In this document: piece after piece, positions 33,176 to 45,255 of the stretch
Numbering within the stretch: position 1 is the stretch's first letter
Layout of the letters: the number at the start of each line of letters is the position of its first letter
From: Lautropia sp. SCN 69-89
GTDB lineage: Bacteria; Pseudomonadota; Gammaproteobacteria; Burkholderiales; Burkholderiaceae_E
Assembly: GCA_001724855.1 (NCBI GenBank)
Contig: MEED01000022.1
Coordinates: 1 to 64,000, forward strand
Length of the DNA: 64,000 bases
Direction: 5' to 3'
The notes under the pieces: generated by a model
Told to the model about the DNA's origin: nothing
Database searches by the model: none
What the model saw: only the letters and a program-made list of their open reading frames with translations
Made by a program: the position numbers and the translations under genes

Positions 33176-34476
33176 CTGCGGCCGCCGCGACCGCGCGCGC
33201 CCCCGACAGGCAGGGCACGCAGACCGACCAGGCACGGCTCGATGCCGCAATGAGCAGCTTCGCGCGCTCCTTCGGGGTGACCGCGGCACTGCACATGGAA
33301 TCGTGCGTGCGCTGCGGGCTGTGCGCCGACGCCTGTCACTTCTACGTCACCACCGGAGACCCGAAGTACACGCCGATCCACAAGCTCGAACCGTTCCGCC
33401 GCACCTATTTCCGCGAGGCGAGTCCGATCGCGCCGCTGGTACGCGCCTTCGGCCTGGTGAAGAAGCCGACCATCGAGGATCTGGAGCAGTGGCAGGAGCT
33501 GATCTACGACTCCTGCACGATGTGCGGCCGCTGCACACTTGCGTGCCCGATGGGCATCGACATCGCCGAGCTGGTGAAGGAGGCGCGCCACGGCATGTTC
33601 GAGGCCGGCCTCGTGCCCGAGCGGCTCGCGCTGATGGATCGCGCCGCACGCCAGTGGGGCAGCACCGCGACGCCGGGCGAAGACCTGCCCGAGATCCTCG
33701 CCGAGGTGTCCGCGCAGTACGGCGTACCGATTCCCTGCAACCTCGAGCACGCCGACATGCTGGTGACCGCCGCGCCCGCGGAACTGGTCGAGCACACCAA
33801 GGCGCTGGCCGACGCGGCGAAGATCCTGAACCGCATCGGCGCGAGCTGGACCATGCACCAGGCCGGCTTCGACGCTTCGAACGTGGGTTTCAACAACGGC
33901 GACCTCGCGCTGCAGGAGAAGCTCACGCGCTCGCTCGTCGACACCGCGGTGCGAATCGGCGCGAAGACCCTGGTGCTGCCCGAATGCGGCCACGCCTACG
34001 GCGCGGCGCGCTGGGAGGCGGCGAAGTGGTACGGCAACGCGCTGCCGGTGCGCATCGTCCACATGACCGAGTTGCTCGATGAGCTGCTCGCCTCGGGCGC
34101 GATCCGCGTGCGCCGGATCGGCGACACCGCGACCTTCCACGATCCGTGCCAGATCGTGCGCCGCGGCGGACTCGAAGCGGCCGCGCGCCGCGTGCTCGCC
34201 GCGCTCGGCCTCGACCTGATCGAGCTCGAGGCGCACGGGCTCGGCGGCTATTGCTGCGGCGGCGGTGGAGGCGTGGTGTCGAACCAGCGGGCCGCGCCGC
34301 TGCGCCACAGGGTCTTCGAGCTGAAGAAACGGCAGATCGAGGCGACCGGCGCGAAGCGCTTCGTGACCAGCTGCGGGCAGTGCCGGATCACGCTGGAGAT
34401 GGGCGCGAAGCACGCGAGGTGGGACAGGTCGACCGAGAGCCTGCTCGAACTGGTGGCGGACCACCTCGCCGACTGA
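33172..34476 (+). CDS. Fe-S oxidoreductase with two 4Fe-4S motifs and CCG domains (HdrD/GlpC-like)
   Basis: The 434-residue protein carries two ferredoxin-type clusters, ESCVRCGLCADACHFY and DSCTMCGRCTLACPMG. The C-terminal CCG-type domains have HDPCQIVRRGG, GGYCCGGGGGVVSN and VTSCGQCRITLEMG. This layout resembles the HdrD and GlpC group, in which CCG cysteines bind a non-cubane cluster or a disulfide. With the NarI-like partner it forms a quinone-linked reductase or oxidase of unknown substrate. No catalytic dehydrogenase subunit adjoins it. Confidence 0.9.
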   Translation: MTAAAATARAPDRQGTQTDQARLDAAMSSFARSFGVTAALHMESCVRCGLCADACHFYVTTGDPKYTPIHKLEPFRRTYFREASPIAPLVRAFGLVKKPTIEDLEQWQELIYDSCTMCGRCTLACPMGIDIAELVKEARHGMFEAGLVPERLALMDRAARQWGSTATPGEDLPEILAEVSAQYGVPIPCNLEHADMLVTAAPAELVEHTKALADAAKILNRIGASWTMHQAGFDASNVGFNNGDLALQEKLTRSLVDTAVRIGAKTLVLPECGHAYGAARWEAAKWYGNALPVRIVHMTELLDELLASGAIRVRRIGDTATFHDPCQIVRRGGLEAAARRVLAALGLDLIELEAHGLGGYCCGGGGGVVSNQRAAPLRHRVFELKKRQIEATGAKRFVTSCGQCRITLEMGAKHARWDRSTESLLELVADHLAD

Positions 34477-34497
34477 AGTCGCGAGCGGCCCGAGGCT

Positions 34498-35229
34498 TCA
34501 GCGTTTCGCGGTCACGCCGAGCACGAGCTCGATCCTGCGGCGAATCGCGGCGGCGGCCTGCGCGTCGCCGGCGGCCTGCGCGCGCTTTTCCTGCACACCC
34601 AACCAGGACAGCAGCGGGCGGCGCCAGCCCTGGGCCGACGCGGTGTCCACCGCCTCGGCGATGCCGGCGGGGGCGATGCGCCCGGTGCGAAACAGCGCCC
34701 CGGCGGCCACGAGCCGCGACAGCGGATCCTCGATCGCGGCGAGCGCTGCGCCCTGCGCAGCCCGCGTCGACCCTGCTCCGTCCTGCACCGATGCCGCCCC
34801 GTGCTGCGCCACCACTGCCCGATGCGGGGCCGGCAGCAGCGCCACGTCGAGCCCCTGCCAGTCGGCCGCCAGATAGGCCGCGTAGGCGCGCGCGGCCGGG
34901 CCGGCATCGTGCGCCAGTGGCCCGAAGCCCGGGCAGTCGTCGAACTCGAGGCTCGCCACCTGCAGCGCGCAACGAGTGAGTTCGGCCTGTGCGACGAGGC
35001 GCGCATCGCCGGTGCTAGCCAGCTCACTGCGCGCCCGCGCGAACTCCTGCGCGGCCACACGCGACTGTCCGCGCATCCAGGCCGACTCGAAAGCGTCGAG
35101 CGCGCCGCGCGCATCGAGCCGCCACTGCGGCGGCGCCGGGCCGCTCGCGCAGGCAGCCAGCAGCGCGGCGACGACCAGCGCAGTAAGGCCGCACAACACG
35201 CGTCGCGTCGTCACGCCAGGCGTCGTCAC
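34498..35229 (-). CDS. Putative lipoprotein, last gene of the MlaE/MlaD-like cluster
   Basis: The 243-residue protein has a lipoprotein signal: LCGLTALVVAALLAACASG with lipobox LAAC. The rest is Ala-rich and helical, with FDDCPGFGPLA and conserved-looking stretches such as FESAWMRGQSRVAAQEFARARSEL. I recognise no domain. The GTG at 35229 overlaps the MlaD-like stop; a second GTG at 35214 is equally usable. Its position suggests an outer-membrane or periplasmic partner of the lipid-transport-like genes upstream. Confidence 0.72.
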   Translation of the reverse strand: MTTPGVTTRRVLCGLTALVVAALLAACASGPAPPQWRLDARGALDAFESAWMRGQSRVAAQEFARARSELASTGDARLVAQAELTRCALQVASLEFDDCPGFGPLAHDAGPAARAYAAYLAADWQGLDVALLPAPHRAVVAQHGAASVQDGAGSTRAAQGAALAAIEDPLSRLVAAGALFRTGRIAPAGIAEAVDTASAQGWRRPLLSWLGVQEKRAQAAGDAQAAAAIRRRIELVLGVTAKR

Positions 35230-36227
35230 GGCAGCCTCAACTCGGTGTCGCGGCTGAACGGCCACTTGCGGTTGATCTCGTCGATCAGCCGCCCGGTCTT
35301 GCGCAGGCTCGACTCGACCTCGGCGCGCAGCGCAGGCAGATCGGCGGTGGCGGCGCGCGTGTCGCCGGCAATCGCCTGCGCATCGGCGAGCAGCGCATCG
35401 AGCCTGGCGAGACTCTGACGCGCCTCGCCCAGCATCGCGTTGACCTGTTGCACCGCACGCTGCGTCTCGTCGATCACGCCGCCCTCGCCCAGTACGCGCC
35501 GGTCGGCCGTGGCAAGCGTGCCCTCGAGCTTCCGGCCCAGGCCGTCGAGGCGGCGTGCCAGCGCGTCGACCGAGGCGAGCACTTCGTTGGTCCGCCCGAT
35601 CGCGTCGATCACCTTCTTCGCCTCTTCTTCGCTGCCGAGCATCGCGGTGAGCATCCCGTAGCGCCCGCCCATCCGGTCAGTGAGCGTGCGCACGCCTTGC
35701 AGGCCACGGTTCACGTCGGAATCTTCGGCGGTCATCCGCTCGACGTTCTCGACCAGCCGTTTGACGCTCGCCACCAGCGCCGGCAACTCGTCGGTGGTGT
35801 CGCCGCGCAACACCGGCCGCACCGCACCGTCTGGCAGCGGCGCATCGCCGAGGTCGCCGGTGAACGCGCGCAGCCGCGCCCCGCCCACCAGCCCGCGCTC
35901 GAGCGTGAATACGCTGGAGGCGCGCAGCCACTGGGCGGCCGAGCGCGGCACGTCGACCTCGATGCGCGCCTGGCCGGTACGCGCCAGCTCGATGCGCTGC
36001 ACGCGGCCGACCGGGAAGCCGGAGAAGGTCAGGTCCGAGCCCACCGACACGCCCTCGGCGTTGTCGGCCATCAGCACCAGGCGCTGGGTCTCCTCGAAGG
36101 TGCCGCGCGCATAGAGCACGTAGCCCAGGAACGCTGCCAGCAGGCCGAAGGTGAACACCAGCAGCAGCGTCGCCTTGGCGCCGACGTTGCGCACCGGTTC
36201 GAGGTTTCGCGGCTCTTCGTCGGCCAT
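35226..36227 (-). CDS. MlaD/MCE-family substrate-binding protein
   Basis: The 333-residue protein has a single N-terminal membrane helix (KATLLLVFTFGLLAAFLGYVLYA) and an MCE domain around residues 40-125 (LVLMADNAEGVSVGSDLTFSGFPVGRVQRIELARTGQ). A long helical region of about 200 residues (VKRLVENVERM, LASVDALARRLDGLGRKLEG) may form a periplasmic coiled tube. MCE proteins hold lipids or hydrophobic molecules for MlaE-type ABC transporters. It starts 7 bases after the MlaE-like stop. No MlaF ATPase lies in between. Confidence 0.9.
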   Translation of the reverse strand: MADEEPRNLEPVRNVGAKATLLLVFTFGLLAAFLGYVLYARGTFEETQRLVLMADNAEGVSVGSDLTFSGFPVGRVQRIELARTGQARIEVDVPRSAAQWLRASSVFTLERGLVGGARLRAFTGDLGDAPLPDGAVRPVLRGDTTDELPALVASVKRLVENVERMTAEDSDVNRGLQGVRTLTDRMGGRYGMLTAMLGSEEEAKKVIDAIGRTNEVLASVDALARRLDGLGRKLEGTLATADRRVLGEGGVIDETQRAVQQVNAMLGEARQSLARLDALLADAQAIAGDTRAATADLPALRAEVESSLRKTGRLIDEINRKWPFSRDTELRLP

Positions 36228-36234
36228 GTCGACC

Positions 36235-37041
36235 TCAGGCGTAGGTGACGCCGAGAAAGACGATCTCGACCAGCCCGAGCGCGGCCCCCAGCCGCACCAT
36301 GCCGCGGCGCACCGCGCCCGGCACCTGCGCGCGCTCGCGCCCGATGCCGAGTGCGGCGGCGATCGGGATCGCCCCGACTGCCACGCCGAACAGGGTCGTC
36401 TTGATCAGGTAGCCCGCGACGATCAGGGGATCGAACACGTGGCCGGTGACGCGAACGAAGGAGCCCGCCGCCCACGGCGACAAGCCGTAGAGCTCGACAT
36501 AGGCAAGCGCGAGCGCCACCAGACCGTTCGACAAAGTGAGAAGCATCACCGCCACCAGGCTGCCGATCGCGCGCGGCACCAGTTCGACCGCGAGCGGATC
36601 GCGCCCGGCGCGCGCCAGCCGCTCGAACTCGCCGTCGACGTGCTTCAGCGCCACCTCGGCGCCGTTCGCGGCGCCCGACCGCAGCCCGACGAACAGCGCC
36701 GCGAACAGCGGGATCAGCTCGAGGGCGAGCACGCGCACCGTGAGTTCGAGCGCGTACTGCGCCAGTCCGTAAGCCTGCGCCGTGCCGATCACGATGCGCA
36801 CCAGCACGAAGCCGAGCACCGCGAAGGCGAGCGTGAATCCGGGCAGCGGGAGCCAGGCCGAGAAATGGATCTGGCGCGCCGCGACCCGCCGCGCATCGCG
36901 GCTCCAGGCCGACGGCGACAGCGCAGTGACCACCACCACCGCCGCGAACCGGATCGCGCGCAGCCGCCCCGCCAGGGCGCCGGAAAGGCTCGCGCCCCGC
37001 GCGCCGACTTCGCGAAGCACCGAATGGCGAGCTTGCGACAT
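36235..37041 (-). CDS. MlaE-family ABC transporter permease
   Basis: The 268-residue membrane protein matches the MlaE/YrbE permease family: SAWLPLPGFTLAFAVLGFVLVRIVIG, ELIPLFAALFVGLRSGAANGAEVA, DPLAVELVPRAIGSLVAVMLLTLSNG and FDPLIVAGYLIKTTLFGVAVGAIPIAAALGI. The VGLRSG segment is the coupling region expected to contact an MlaF ATPase. It is directly followed by an MlaD-like gene, so together they would form a lipid or hydrophobic-substrate transporter missing its cognate ATPase in this window. Confidence 0.88.
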   Translation of the reverse strand: MSQARHSVLREVGARGASLSGALAGRLRAIRFAAVVVVTALSPSAWSRDARRVAARQIHFSAWLPLPGFTLAFAVLGFVLVRIVIGTAQAYGLAQYALELTVRVLALELIPLFAALFVGLRSGAANGAEVALKHVDGEFERLARAGRDPLAVELVPRAIGSLVAVMLLTLSNGLVALALAYVELYGLSPWAAGSFVRVTGHVFDPLIVAGYLIKTTLFGVAVGAIPIAAALGIGRERAQVPGAVRRGMVRLGAALGLVEIVFLGVTYA

Positions 37042-37086
37042 GCGGCGATGATAGCGCGCAGCGCCGTCCGACCGCCGTCGGCCCGC

Positions 37087-40115
<3,029 letters not shown>

Positions 40116-40230
40116 GGCCGCGGATTATCGCAAGGATCTGCGGCCGCGCGGGGAGCAGCCGCACCGGGGCGGCCGCGCGGAAATGGCCGCGCGAGGGGCG
40201 GCCGGCGCCGCGCCCCGGGGTCCTGCGTTT

Positions 40231-41211
40231 CTACAGCAGCTGCGCGCGAAGTTCGGCCGGGCTCTTCGGCGACAGCAGCGCCGGCGCGATGTCGAACACG
40301 GTGCGCGCGCCGAACTCGCCGGCCTGCGCGAGGCGGAACGCAGCGCGCGCGTACGCGACGAGCACGCTGGCGGTGAACTCCGGATTGCTGTCGAGCTCGA
40401 GCTTGAATTCCATGAGCTGCGAGGTGTCCTGCCCGGTCTTGCCGGTGCGCAGCACGAATCCGCCGTGCGGCATCGCCGAGTGCTCGCGCCGCAGCGTGTC
40501 GGCATCGACGAAGCGCACCGCGGTGTCGTAGTCGGAAAAATAATCGGGCATCGTGACGATCGCGCGCTCGACCGCCGCCGCATCGGCGCCCTCTTCGAGC
40601 ACGACGTAGCATTCGCGCGTGTGCCTTTCGCGGGTCGACAGCACCGGCCGATCGCCGCTGCGCACCCGCTCGATCGCCGTCGGCACCGGCACCGTGTACT
40701 GCACGCCCGCACGCACGCCGGGCACCCGGCGGATCGCGTCGGAATGGCCCTGGCTGAGCCCGCGGCCCCAGAAGGTGTAGGTGGCGCCGTCGGCAAGCAC
40801 CGATTCGCCGTACACGCGCGCCAGCGAGAACAGGCCCGGATCCCAGCCGACCGCGATCACCGCGGCGCGGTCGTTGGCACGCGCCGCACGATCGACCGCG
40901 TCGAAATACTCGGGGATCCGCGCGTGCGTGTCGAAGCTGTCGACCGTGTTGAAGCGCGCGGCCAGCGCCGGCCCCTGCTCGGGGAGGTCGGATTTCGAGC
41001 CCCCGCACAGCACCAGCACGTCGATGCCCGCGGCGAAGGCGTCGATCGCGTCGAGCCGGTGCACCTGCGCGCCCAGGGTACGCACCGAACCGGGATCGCG
41101 CCGCGTGAAGACGCCCGCCAGCGCCATGTCGGGGTTCTGCGCGATCGCCGCCTCGACGCCGCGTCCGAGATTGCCATAGCCGGCGATTCCGATCCTGATT
41201 CTCTGGTTCAC
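40231..41211 (-). CDS. ddh: meso-Diaminopimelate D-dehydrogenase
   Basis: The 326-residue NADPH-dependent enzyme aminates tetrahydrodipicolinate directly to meso-diaminopimelate, a one-step bypass in lysine and peptidoglycan synthesis. Visible segments are the Rossmann start RIGIAGYGNLGRGVEAAI, VLVLCGGSKSDLPEQGP, FNTVDSFDTHARIPEYF, VIAVGWDPGLFSL, FWGRGLSQGHSDAIRRVPGV, and MEFKLELDSNPEFTASVLVAYARAAFRL. It is monocistronic and divergent from the PLP decarboxylase. The aspartate kinase of the same pathway is encoded at 46812. Confidence 0.93.
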   Translation of the reverse strand: MNQRIRIGIAGYGNLGRGVEAAIAQNPDMALAGVFTRRDPGSVRTLGAQVHRLDAIDAFAAGIDVLVLCGGSKSDLPEQGPALAARFNTVDSFDTHARIPEYFDAVDRAARANDRAAVIAVGWDPGLFSLARVYGESVLADGATYTFWGRGLSQGHSDAIRRVPGVRAGVQYTVPVPTAIERVRSGDRPVLSTRERHTRECYVVLEEGADAAAVERAIVTMPDYFSDYDTAVRFVDADTLRREHSAMPHGGFVLRTGKTGQDTSQLMEFKLELDSNPEFTASVLVAYARAAFRLAQAGEFGARTVFDIAPALLSPKSPAELRAQLL

Positions 41212-41312
41212 GGTCGATGCCCCGCGCGTTCGCGCCTGTTGGAAAGGCGCGATTATGCTACGCGCCGGCGCTGTAGACTCGCGACGTCATCCCAAGAAAG
41301 GAGCGCGCGCGC

Positions 41313-42530
41313 ATGGACCGCGACTTCCTTGCCAGCGACGACGGACTGCTCCACGCGCTCGAACTGCTGCGCCGCGACCACGCGGACGTGGCCGCGATCG
41401 ACCTGCCCGCGCGGCTGCCCGACGCGGGGCTCGGCCCCCGAGAGGCGCTCGACCTGCTGGCGCCGATCGTGCTGGGCCGCGCAGCGCGGCTGAACGAGCC
41501 GACTGCGTTCGCGCACATGGATCCTCCGACCCCGTGGATCACCTGGGCCACGACGCTGTGGAACGCGTCGCTGAACCAGAACCTGCTTCATCCGGCCACC
41601 GCGCCCGCGGCCCGTGAACTCGAAGCGAAGGTGCTCGCGTGGCTCGCGCCCTGCTTCGGCATGTCGGGCGGCCACATGACGCCCGGATCCACGCTGGCCA
41701 ACCTGACCGCGCTCTGGGCCGCGCGCGAGTGCGCCGGCATCCGCGAGGTCGTGGCCTCGGCGAGCGCGCATCTGTCGGTCGGCAAGGCAGCCCATATCCT
41801 CGGCCTGGGCTTCCGGCAGCTGCCCGTGGATGCGTCGGGTGCGCTGCGGCGCGACGCGTTGCCGGACCTGTCGCGCGCCGCACTGGTGCTCACCGCGGGC
41901 ACGACGAGCACCGGCGCGATCGACCCGCTCGACGCGGTGGGCCGCGCGGCGTGGACGCACGTGGACGCGGCCTGGGCCGGGCCGCTGCGGCTCACCCGCC
42001 ACGCGGCTCGGCTGGCCGGCATCGAACGCGCCGACTCGGTCGCGGTCTCCGCGCACAAGTGGCTGTTCCAGCCCAAGGAATCCGCGCTGGTGCTGTTTCG
42101 CGACAACGCGAAGGCCAGTGCGGCGATCAGCTTCGGCGGCGCCTACCTGGCCGTGCCCAATGTCGGCGTGCTGGGCTCGCACGGCGCGACCGCGGTGCCG
42201 CTGCTGGCGACGCTGCTCGCCTGGGGCCGAAGCGGTCTTGCCGCACGGATCGAGCGTTGCGTCGAGCTCGCCGAGCGCTTCGCGCAGTTCGTCCGCGACG
42301 ACGCGCGCCTCGAATTGCTCGCGCCGCCGCAGTCGGCCATCGTCGCCTGGAGGCCCAGACAGGCCGCGGCGTTCGAGCGCGTGCGCGAGTCATTGCCGCC
42401 GGGATCGACCTCGACCACCATGTTGGCGGGCGAACCGTGGTTCAGGAACGTGGCGGCCAATCCGGATGCCGACGTCCAGCTGCTGGCCGACGCGGTACGC
42501 CGGGCGCTTCGAACGGGAGCGATCCCATGA
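41313..42530 (+). CDS. PLP-dependent decarboxylase (group II/aromatic-amino-acid decarboxylase-like)
   Basis: The 405-residue enzyme belongs to the pyridoxal-dependent decarboxylase family. It has SGGHMTPGSTLANLTALWAARE for phosphate binding, LTAGTTSTGAIDPLDAV, and THVDAAWAGPLRL with the PLP aspartate. The Schiff-base lysine lies in VSAHKWLFQPK (Lys249). It is shorter than typical members of 470-500 residues, mainly at the N- and C-termini. The substrate amino acid is not evident. A 58-residue ORF overlaps its stop codon. Confidence 0.87.
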   Translation: MDRDFLASDDGLLHALELLRRDHADVAAIDLPARLPDAGLGPREALDLLAPIVLGRAARLNEPTAFAHMDPPTPWITWATTLWNASLNQNLLHPATAPAARELEAKVLAWLAPCFGMSGGHMTPGSTLANLTALWAARECAGIREVVASASAHLSVGKAAHILGLGFRQLPVDASGALRRDALPDLSRAALVLTAGTTSTGAIDPLDAVGRAAWTHVDAAWAGPLRLTRHAARLAGIERADSVAVSAHKWLFQPKESALVLFRDNAKASAAISFGGAYLAVPNVGVLGSHGATAVPLLATLLAWGRSGLAARIERCVELAERFAQFVRDDARLELLAPPQSAIVAWRPRQAAAFERVRESLPPGSTSTTMLAGEPWFRNVAANPDADVQLLADAVRRALRTGAIP

Positions 42531-42703
42531 CCATCGCAGAACCCCGATCGGAGCAGCTGCAACGGCAGTTGCTCGCGCTGCGCCAGGCGGCGCGGCGCAG
42601 GGACCACTTCGCCCACCTGCCGACGTTCCGGACGGCCTTCGTGCGGGGGATCCTGCAATTCCGCAAGGAATTGCGGAGCCTGCGCCGGGACAGGGATGTG
42701 TGA
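42527..42703 (+). CDS. Small hypothetical protein, 58 residues, coupled to the PLP decarboxylase
   Basis: The ORF starts with ATG at 42527, overlapping the decarboxylase stop by 4 bases (ATGA). It encodes a basic helical protein (MTIAEPRSEQLQRQLLALRQ, then FRTAFVRGILQFRKELRSLRRDRD). No family is recognised. The ATGA overlap, used throughout this genome for coupled genes, is the main support. It might be a partner or modulator of the decarboxylase. Confidence 0.5.
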   Translation: MTIAEPRSEQLQRQLLALRQAARRRDHFAHLPTFRTAFVRGILQFRKELRSLRRDRDV

Positions 42704-42744
42704 GCGGCGTGCCGGCAAGCGCGCAATCGGCCAGAAGCCTGTTC

Positions 42745-43620
42745 TCAGGCCGGCCCACGCCCGCTGGGCCGACTCGTCTGCGGGCCCTCGCCGGCCGGGC
42801 CGCCCGTCCCGCCGGCACCCGGGCGGGCGTCGGCTCGCCGATCGTCGCCTGCACGCGCCGTCGACGCCCCGCGCAACGCCGACAGCATGTCGCCGAACTC
42901 GACCGGAAACGGGAAGACGATCGTCGTGCTGCCCTGCGTGCCGATCGCGGTGAGCGTGTTCAGGTAGCGCAGCTGCATCGCCTCGGGGCGCGCCGAGAGG
43001 ATCTCGGCGGCCTCGAAGAGCTTCTGCGCGGCCTGCTCTTCGCCCTCGGCGCTGATCACCTTCGCGCGCCGCTCGCGCTCGGCCTCGGCCTGGCGGGCGA
43101 TGACGCGGATCATGCTCTCGTCGAGGTCGACGTGCTTGATCTCGACGTTCGAGACCTTGATCCCCCACGCATCGGTCTGCGCGTCGAGGATGTCCTGGAT
43201 GTCGTTGTTCAGCTTGTCGCGCTCGGAGAGCATCTCGTCGAGGTCGTGCTTGCCGAGCACCGAACGCAGCGTCGTCTGCGCGAGCTGGCTCGTCGCCTGC
43301 TGGAAGTCCTCGACCTGGATCACCGCCTTGTCGGCCTGCACCACCCGGAAATAGATGACGGCGTTCACCTTCACCGAGACGTTGTCGCGCGAAATCACGT
43401 CCTGCGTCGGAACGTCGAGCACCAGCGTGCGCTGGTCGACGCGCACCATCTGCTGCACGTACGGCAGCAGCAGGATGAGCCCCGGTCCCTTCACGCCGGT
43501 GAAGCGGCCGAGCGTGAAGACGACGCCGCGCTCGTACTCGCGAAGGATGCGGATCGACGCCGCGAGAATCGCGACGACGATGACGAGGATGGGCAGGTAG
43601 ACGGCCAGGTTGACCAGCAT
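42745..43620 (-). CDS. Slipin (SPFH/band 7, stomatin-like) membrane protein
   Basis: The 291-residue protein has an N-terminal membrane anchor ([19 protein letters not shown]) and a band-7/SPFH domain. Visible segments are [65 protein letters not shown], and [19 protein letters not shown] helical [27 protein letters not shown] region follows. The tail is Gly/Ala/Pro-rich. Slipins form membrane microdomain oligomers and are regularly paired with NfeD-type proteases, as here. The ATG at 43620 precedes the anchor. Confidence 0.94.
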   Translation of the reverse strand: MLVNLAVYLPILVIVVAILAASIRILREYERGVVFTLGRFTGVKGPGLILLLPYVQQMVRVDQRTLVLDVPTQDVISRDNVSVKVNAVIYFRVVQADKAVIQVEDFQQATSQLAQTTLRSVLGKHDLDEMLSERDKLNNDIQDILDAQTDAWGIKVSNVEIKHVDLDESMIRVIARQAEAERERRAKVISAEGEEQAAQKLFEAAEILSARPEAMQLRYLNTLTAIGTQGSTTIVFPFPVEFGDMLSALRGASTARAGDDRRADARPGAGGTGGPAGEGPQTSRPSGRGPA

Positions 43621-43650
43621 CGGATTTCCTCGCAATTGACTTCAGATCGT

Positions 43651-45168
43651 TCAGGATTCGGCGGTGACCCGCAGGACCAGCCCGTCGATCGAGACGATCC
43701 GCACGCGCTGCCCCGGTTCGAGCGGCGCATCGCCGATCGCCTGCCATCGTTCTCCGGCTGCGAGCACGCGCCCGCGACCGTCGCGCCATTCGAGCACCAT
43801 GGCGCGCTCGCCGAGCATGCCGCGCTCTCCGGTCTGCACCGGCCGCCGGCGTGCGCGCCACAGCATCCGCAGCACGAGCAGCGAGAACGCGAGGCTGGTC
43901 GCGACGATCGCGCCGATCGACGTCCACGGTACGCCGAAGCCGGGCGCCTCGGTGTCGACGAGGATCGTCGCGCCGAGCACGAAGGCCACCGCGCCGCCGA
44001 GCGCAGCCGCCCCGGCCGACGGCGTGAACGCCTCGGCGATCATCAGCAGCAGGCCGAGCACGACGAGCCCGAGCCCGGCGTAGTTCACCGGCAGCACCGA
44101 CAGCGCGTACAGGCCCAGCAGCAGGCAGATCGCGCCGATCGTTCCCGGGTACAGCGCGCCCGGATGCAGGAACTCGAAGATCAGCCCGTAGAAGCCGATC
44201 GTCATCAGGATCAGCGCGAGGCTCGGGTTCGTCAGCGCGGACAGCAGCTTCGCGCGCCAGTCGGGATCGAGCACCTGCTGCGCAAGCCCGCGCGTCTTCA
44301 GCTCGACCTGCTCGCCGCCGATCGACACCTTGCGCCCGTCGGCCTTTTCGAGCAGGTCGTCGACGCTGGTGGCGATCAGGTCGACCACGCCCTGCGCCCT
44401 GGCATCCGTCGCCGACAGGCTCGCCGCGTCGCGCACTGCGCGCTCGGCCCAGTCGGCGTTTCGCCCGCGCATCTCCGCGAGCGAGCGGATGTAGGCGACC
44501 GCGTCGTTGATCGCCTTGGTCGCCATCGTCGAATCGGACTCGCGCTTGCGCTGCGCCGACGGTGCCGCCTGCCCCCCGGGCTGGGCTGCCTTGCCGCCGT
44601 TGCGGCTCGTCGCGCCATCGCCGGCAGGCGTCGGCGTGTCGCCGTCCTTTTGCGAAGCGCGATCGCCCGCACCCCGATCGCCGCGATCGTCGCCGCCTCC
44701 GAACGGAAGCGCGCCGCCGATCGCGACCGGCGTCGCCGCGCCGAGATTCGTGCCCGGCGCCATGGCCGCGACATGGCAGGCGTAGAGGATGTAGGTGCCT
44801 GCGCTCGCTGCGCGGGCGCCGCCCGGCGCGACGTAGCCGAGCACCGGGATCGGCGAGGCGACGATCGCGCGCACGATCTCGCGCATCGAAGTGTCGAGCC
44901 CGCCCGGCGTGTCCATGCGCAGCACGACGGCGGCGGCACCGTCGCGTGCCGCGCGCGAGATGCCGCGAACGACGTAGTCGGCGCTCGCGGGGCCGATCGC
45001 TCCGTCGAGCGTGAGGACGACCGCGTTGCGTGCGGCGGCCTGGGCCGGGGCGGCGATCGCAGGAAGCACCGCACCCGCGATCCCCAGCACGATCGCTGCG
45101 CATCGCACGAGCGCGCGAGCCAGAACAGGTCTCGCGCGCGGGAAGCCGGTCGGCGCAACTCGGATCAT
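43651..45168 (-). CDS. NfeD-family membrane serine protease (1510-N-like protease plus NfeD)
   Basis: The 505-residue protein has a signal peptide, then a ClpP-like serine protease domain with VVLRMDTPGGLDTSM and the nucleophile in GGARAASAGTY (Ser122). The catalytic lysine lies in MATKAINDA (Lys218). A Gly/Ser/charged insertion of about 60 residues lies before the lysine. A four-helix membrane part (ALILMTIGFYGLIFEFLHPGA) and a C-terminal OB-fold NfeD domain (GERGMLGERAMVLEWRDGRG, VRIVSIDGLVLRV) follow. In archaea the homologous protease cleaves the partner stomatin, encoded 30 bases downstream here. Confidence 0.93.
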   Translation of the reverse strand: MIRVAPTGFPRARPVLARALVRCAAIVLGIAGAVLPAIAAPAQAAARNAVVLTLDGAIGPASADYVVRGISRAARDGAAAVVLRMDTPGGLDTSMREIVRAIVASPIPVLGYVAPGGARAASAGTYILYACHVAAMAPGTNLGAATPVAIGGALPFGGGDDRGDRGAGDRASQKDGDTPTPAGDGATSRNGGKAAQPGGQAAPSAQRKRESDSTMATKAINDAVAYIRSLAEMRGRNADWAERAVRDAASLSATDARAQGVVDLIATSVDDLLEKADGRKVSIGGEQVELKTRGLAQQVLDPDWRAKLLSALTNPSLALILMTIGFYGLIFEFLHPGALYPGTIGAICLLLGLYALSVLPVNYAGLGLVVLGLLLMIAEAFTPSAGAAALGGAVAFVLGATILVDTEAPGFGVPWTSIGAIVATSLAFSLLVLRMLWRARRRPVQTGERGMLGERAMVLEWRDGRGRVLAAGERWQAIGDAPLEPGQRVRIVSIDGLVLRVTAES

Positions 45169-45255
45169 GCGTCCGATGATACGTTCGATCTACCGGCCGC
45201 AGGCATCAACACTACTATCGCCGTGCAGCCCCTCGTGCGCAGTCGGGTAGCGCAG

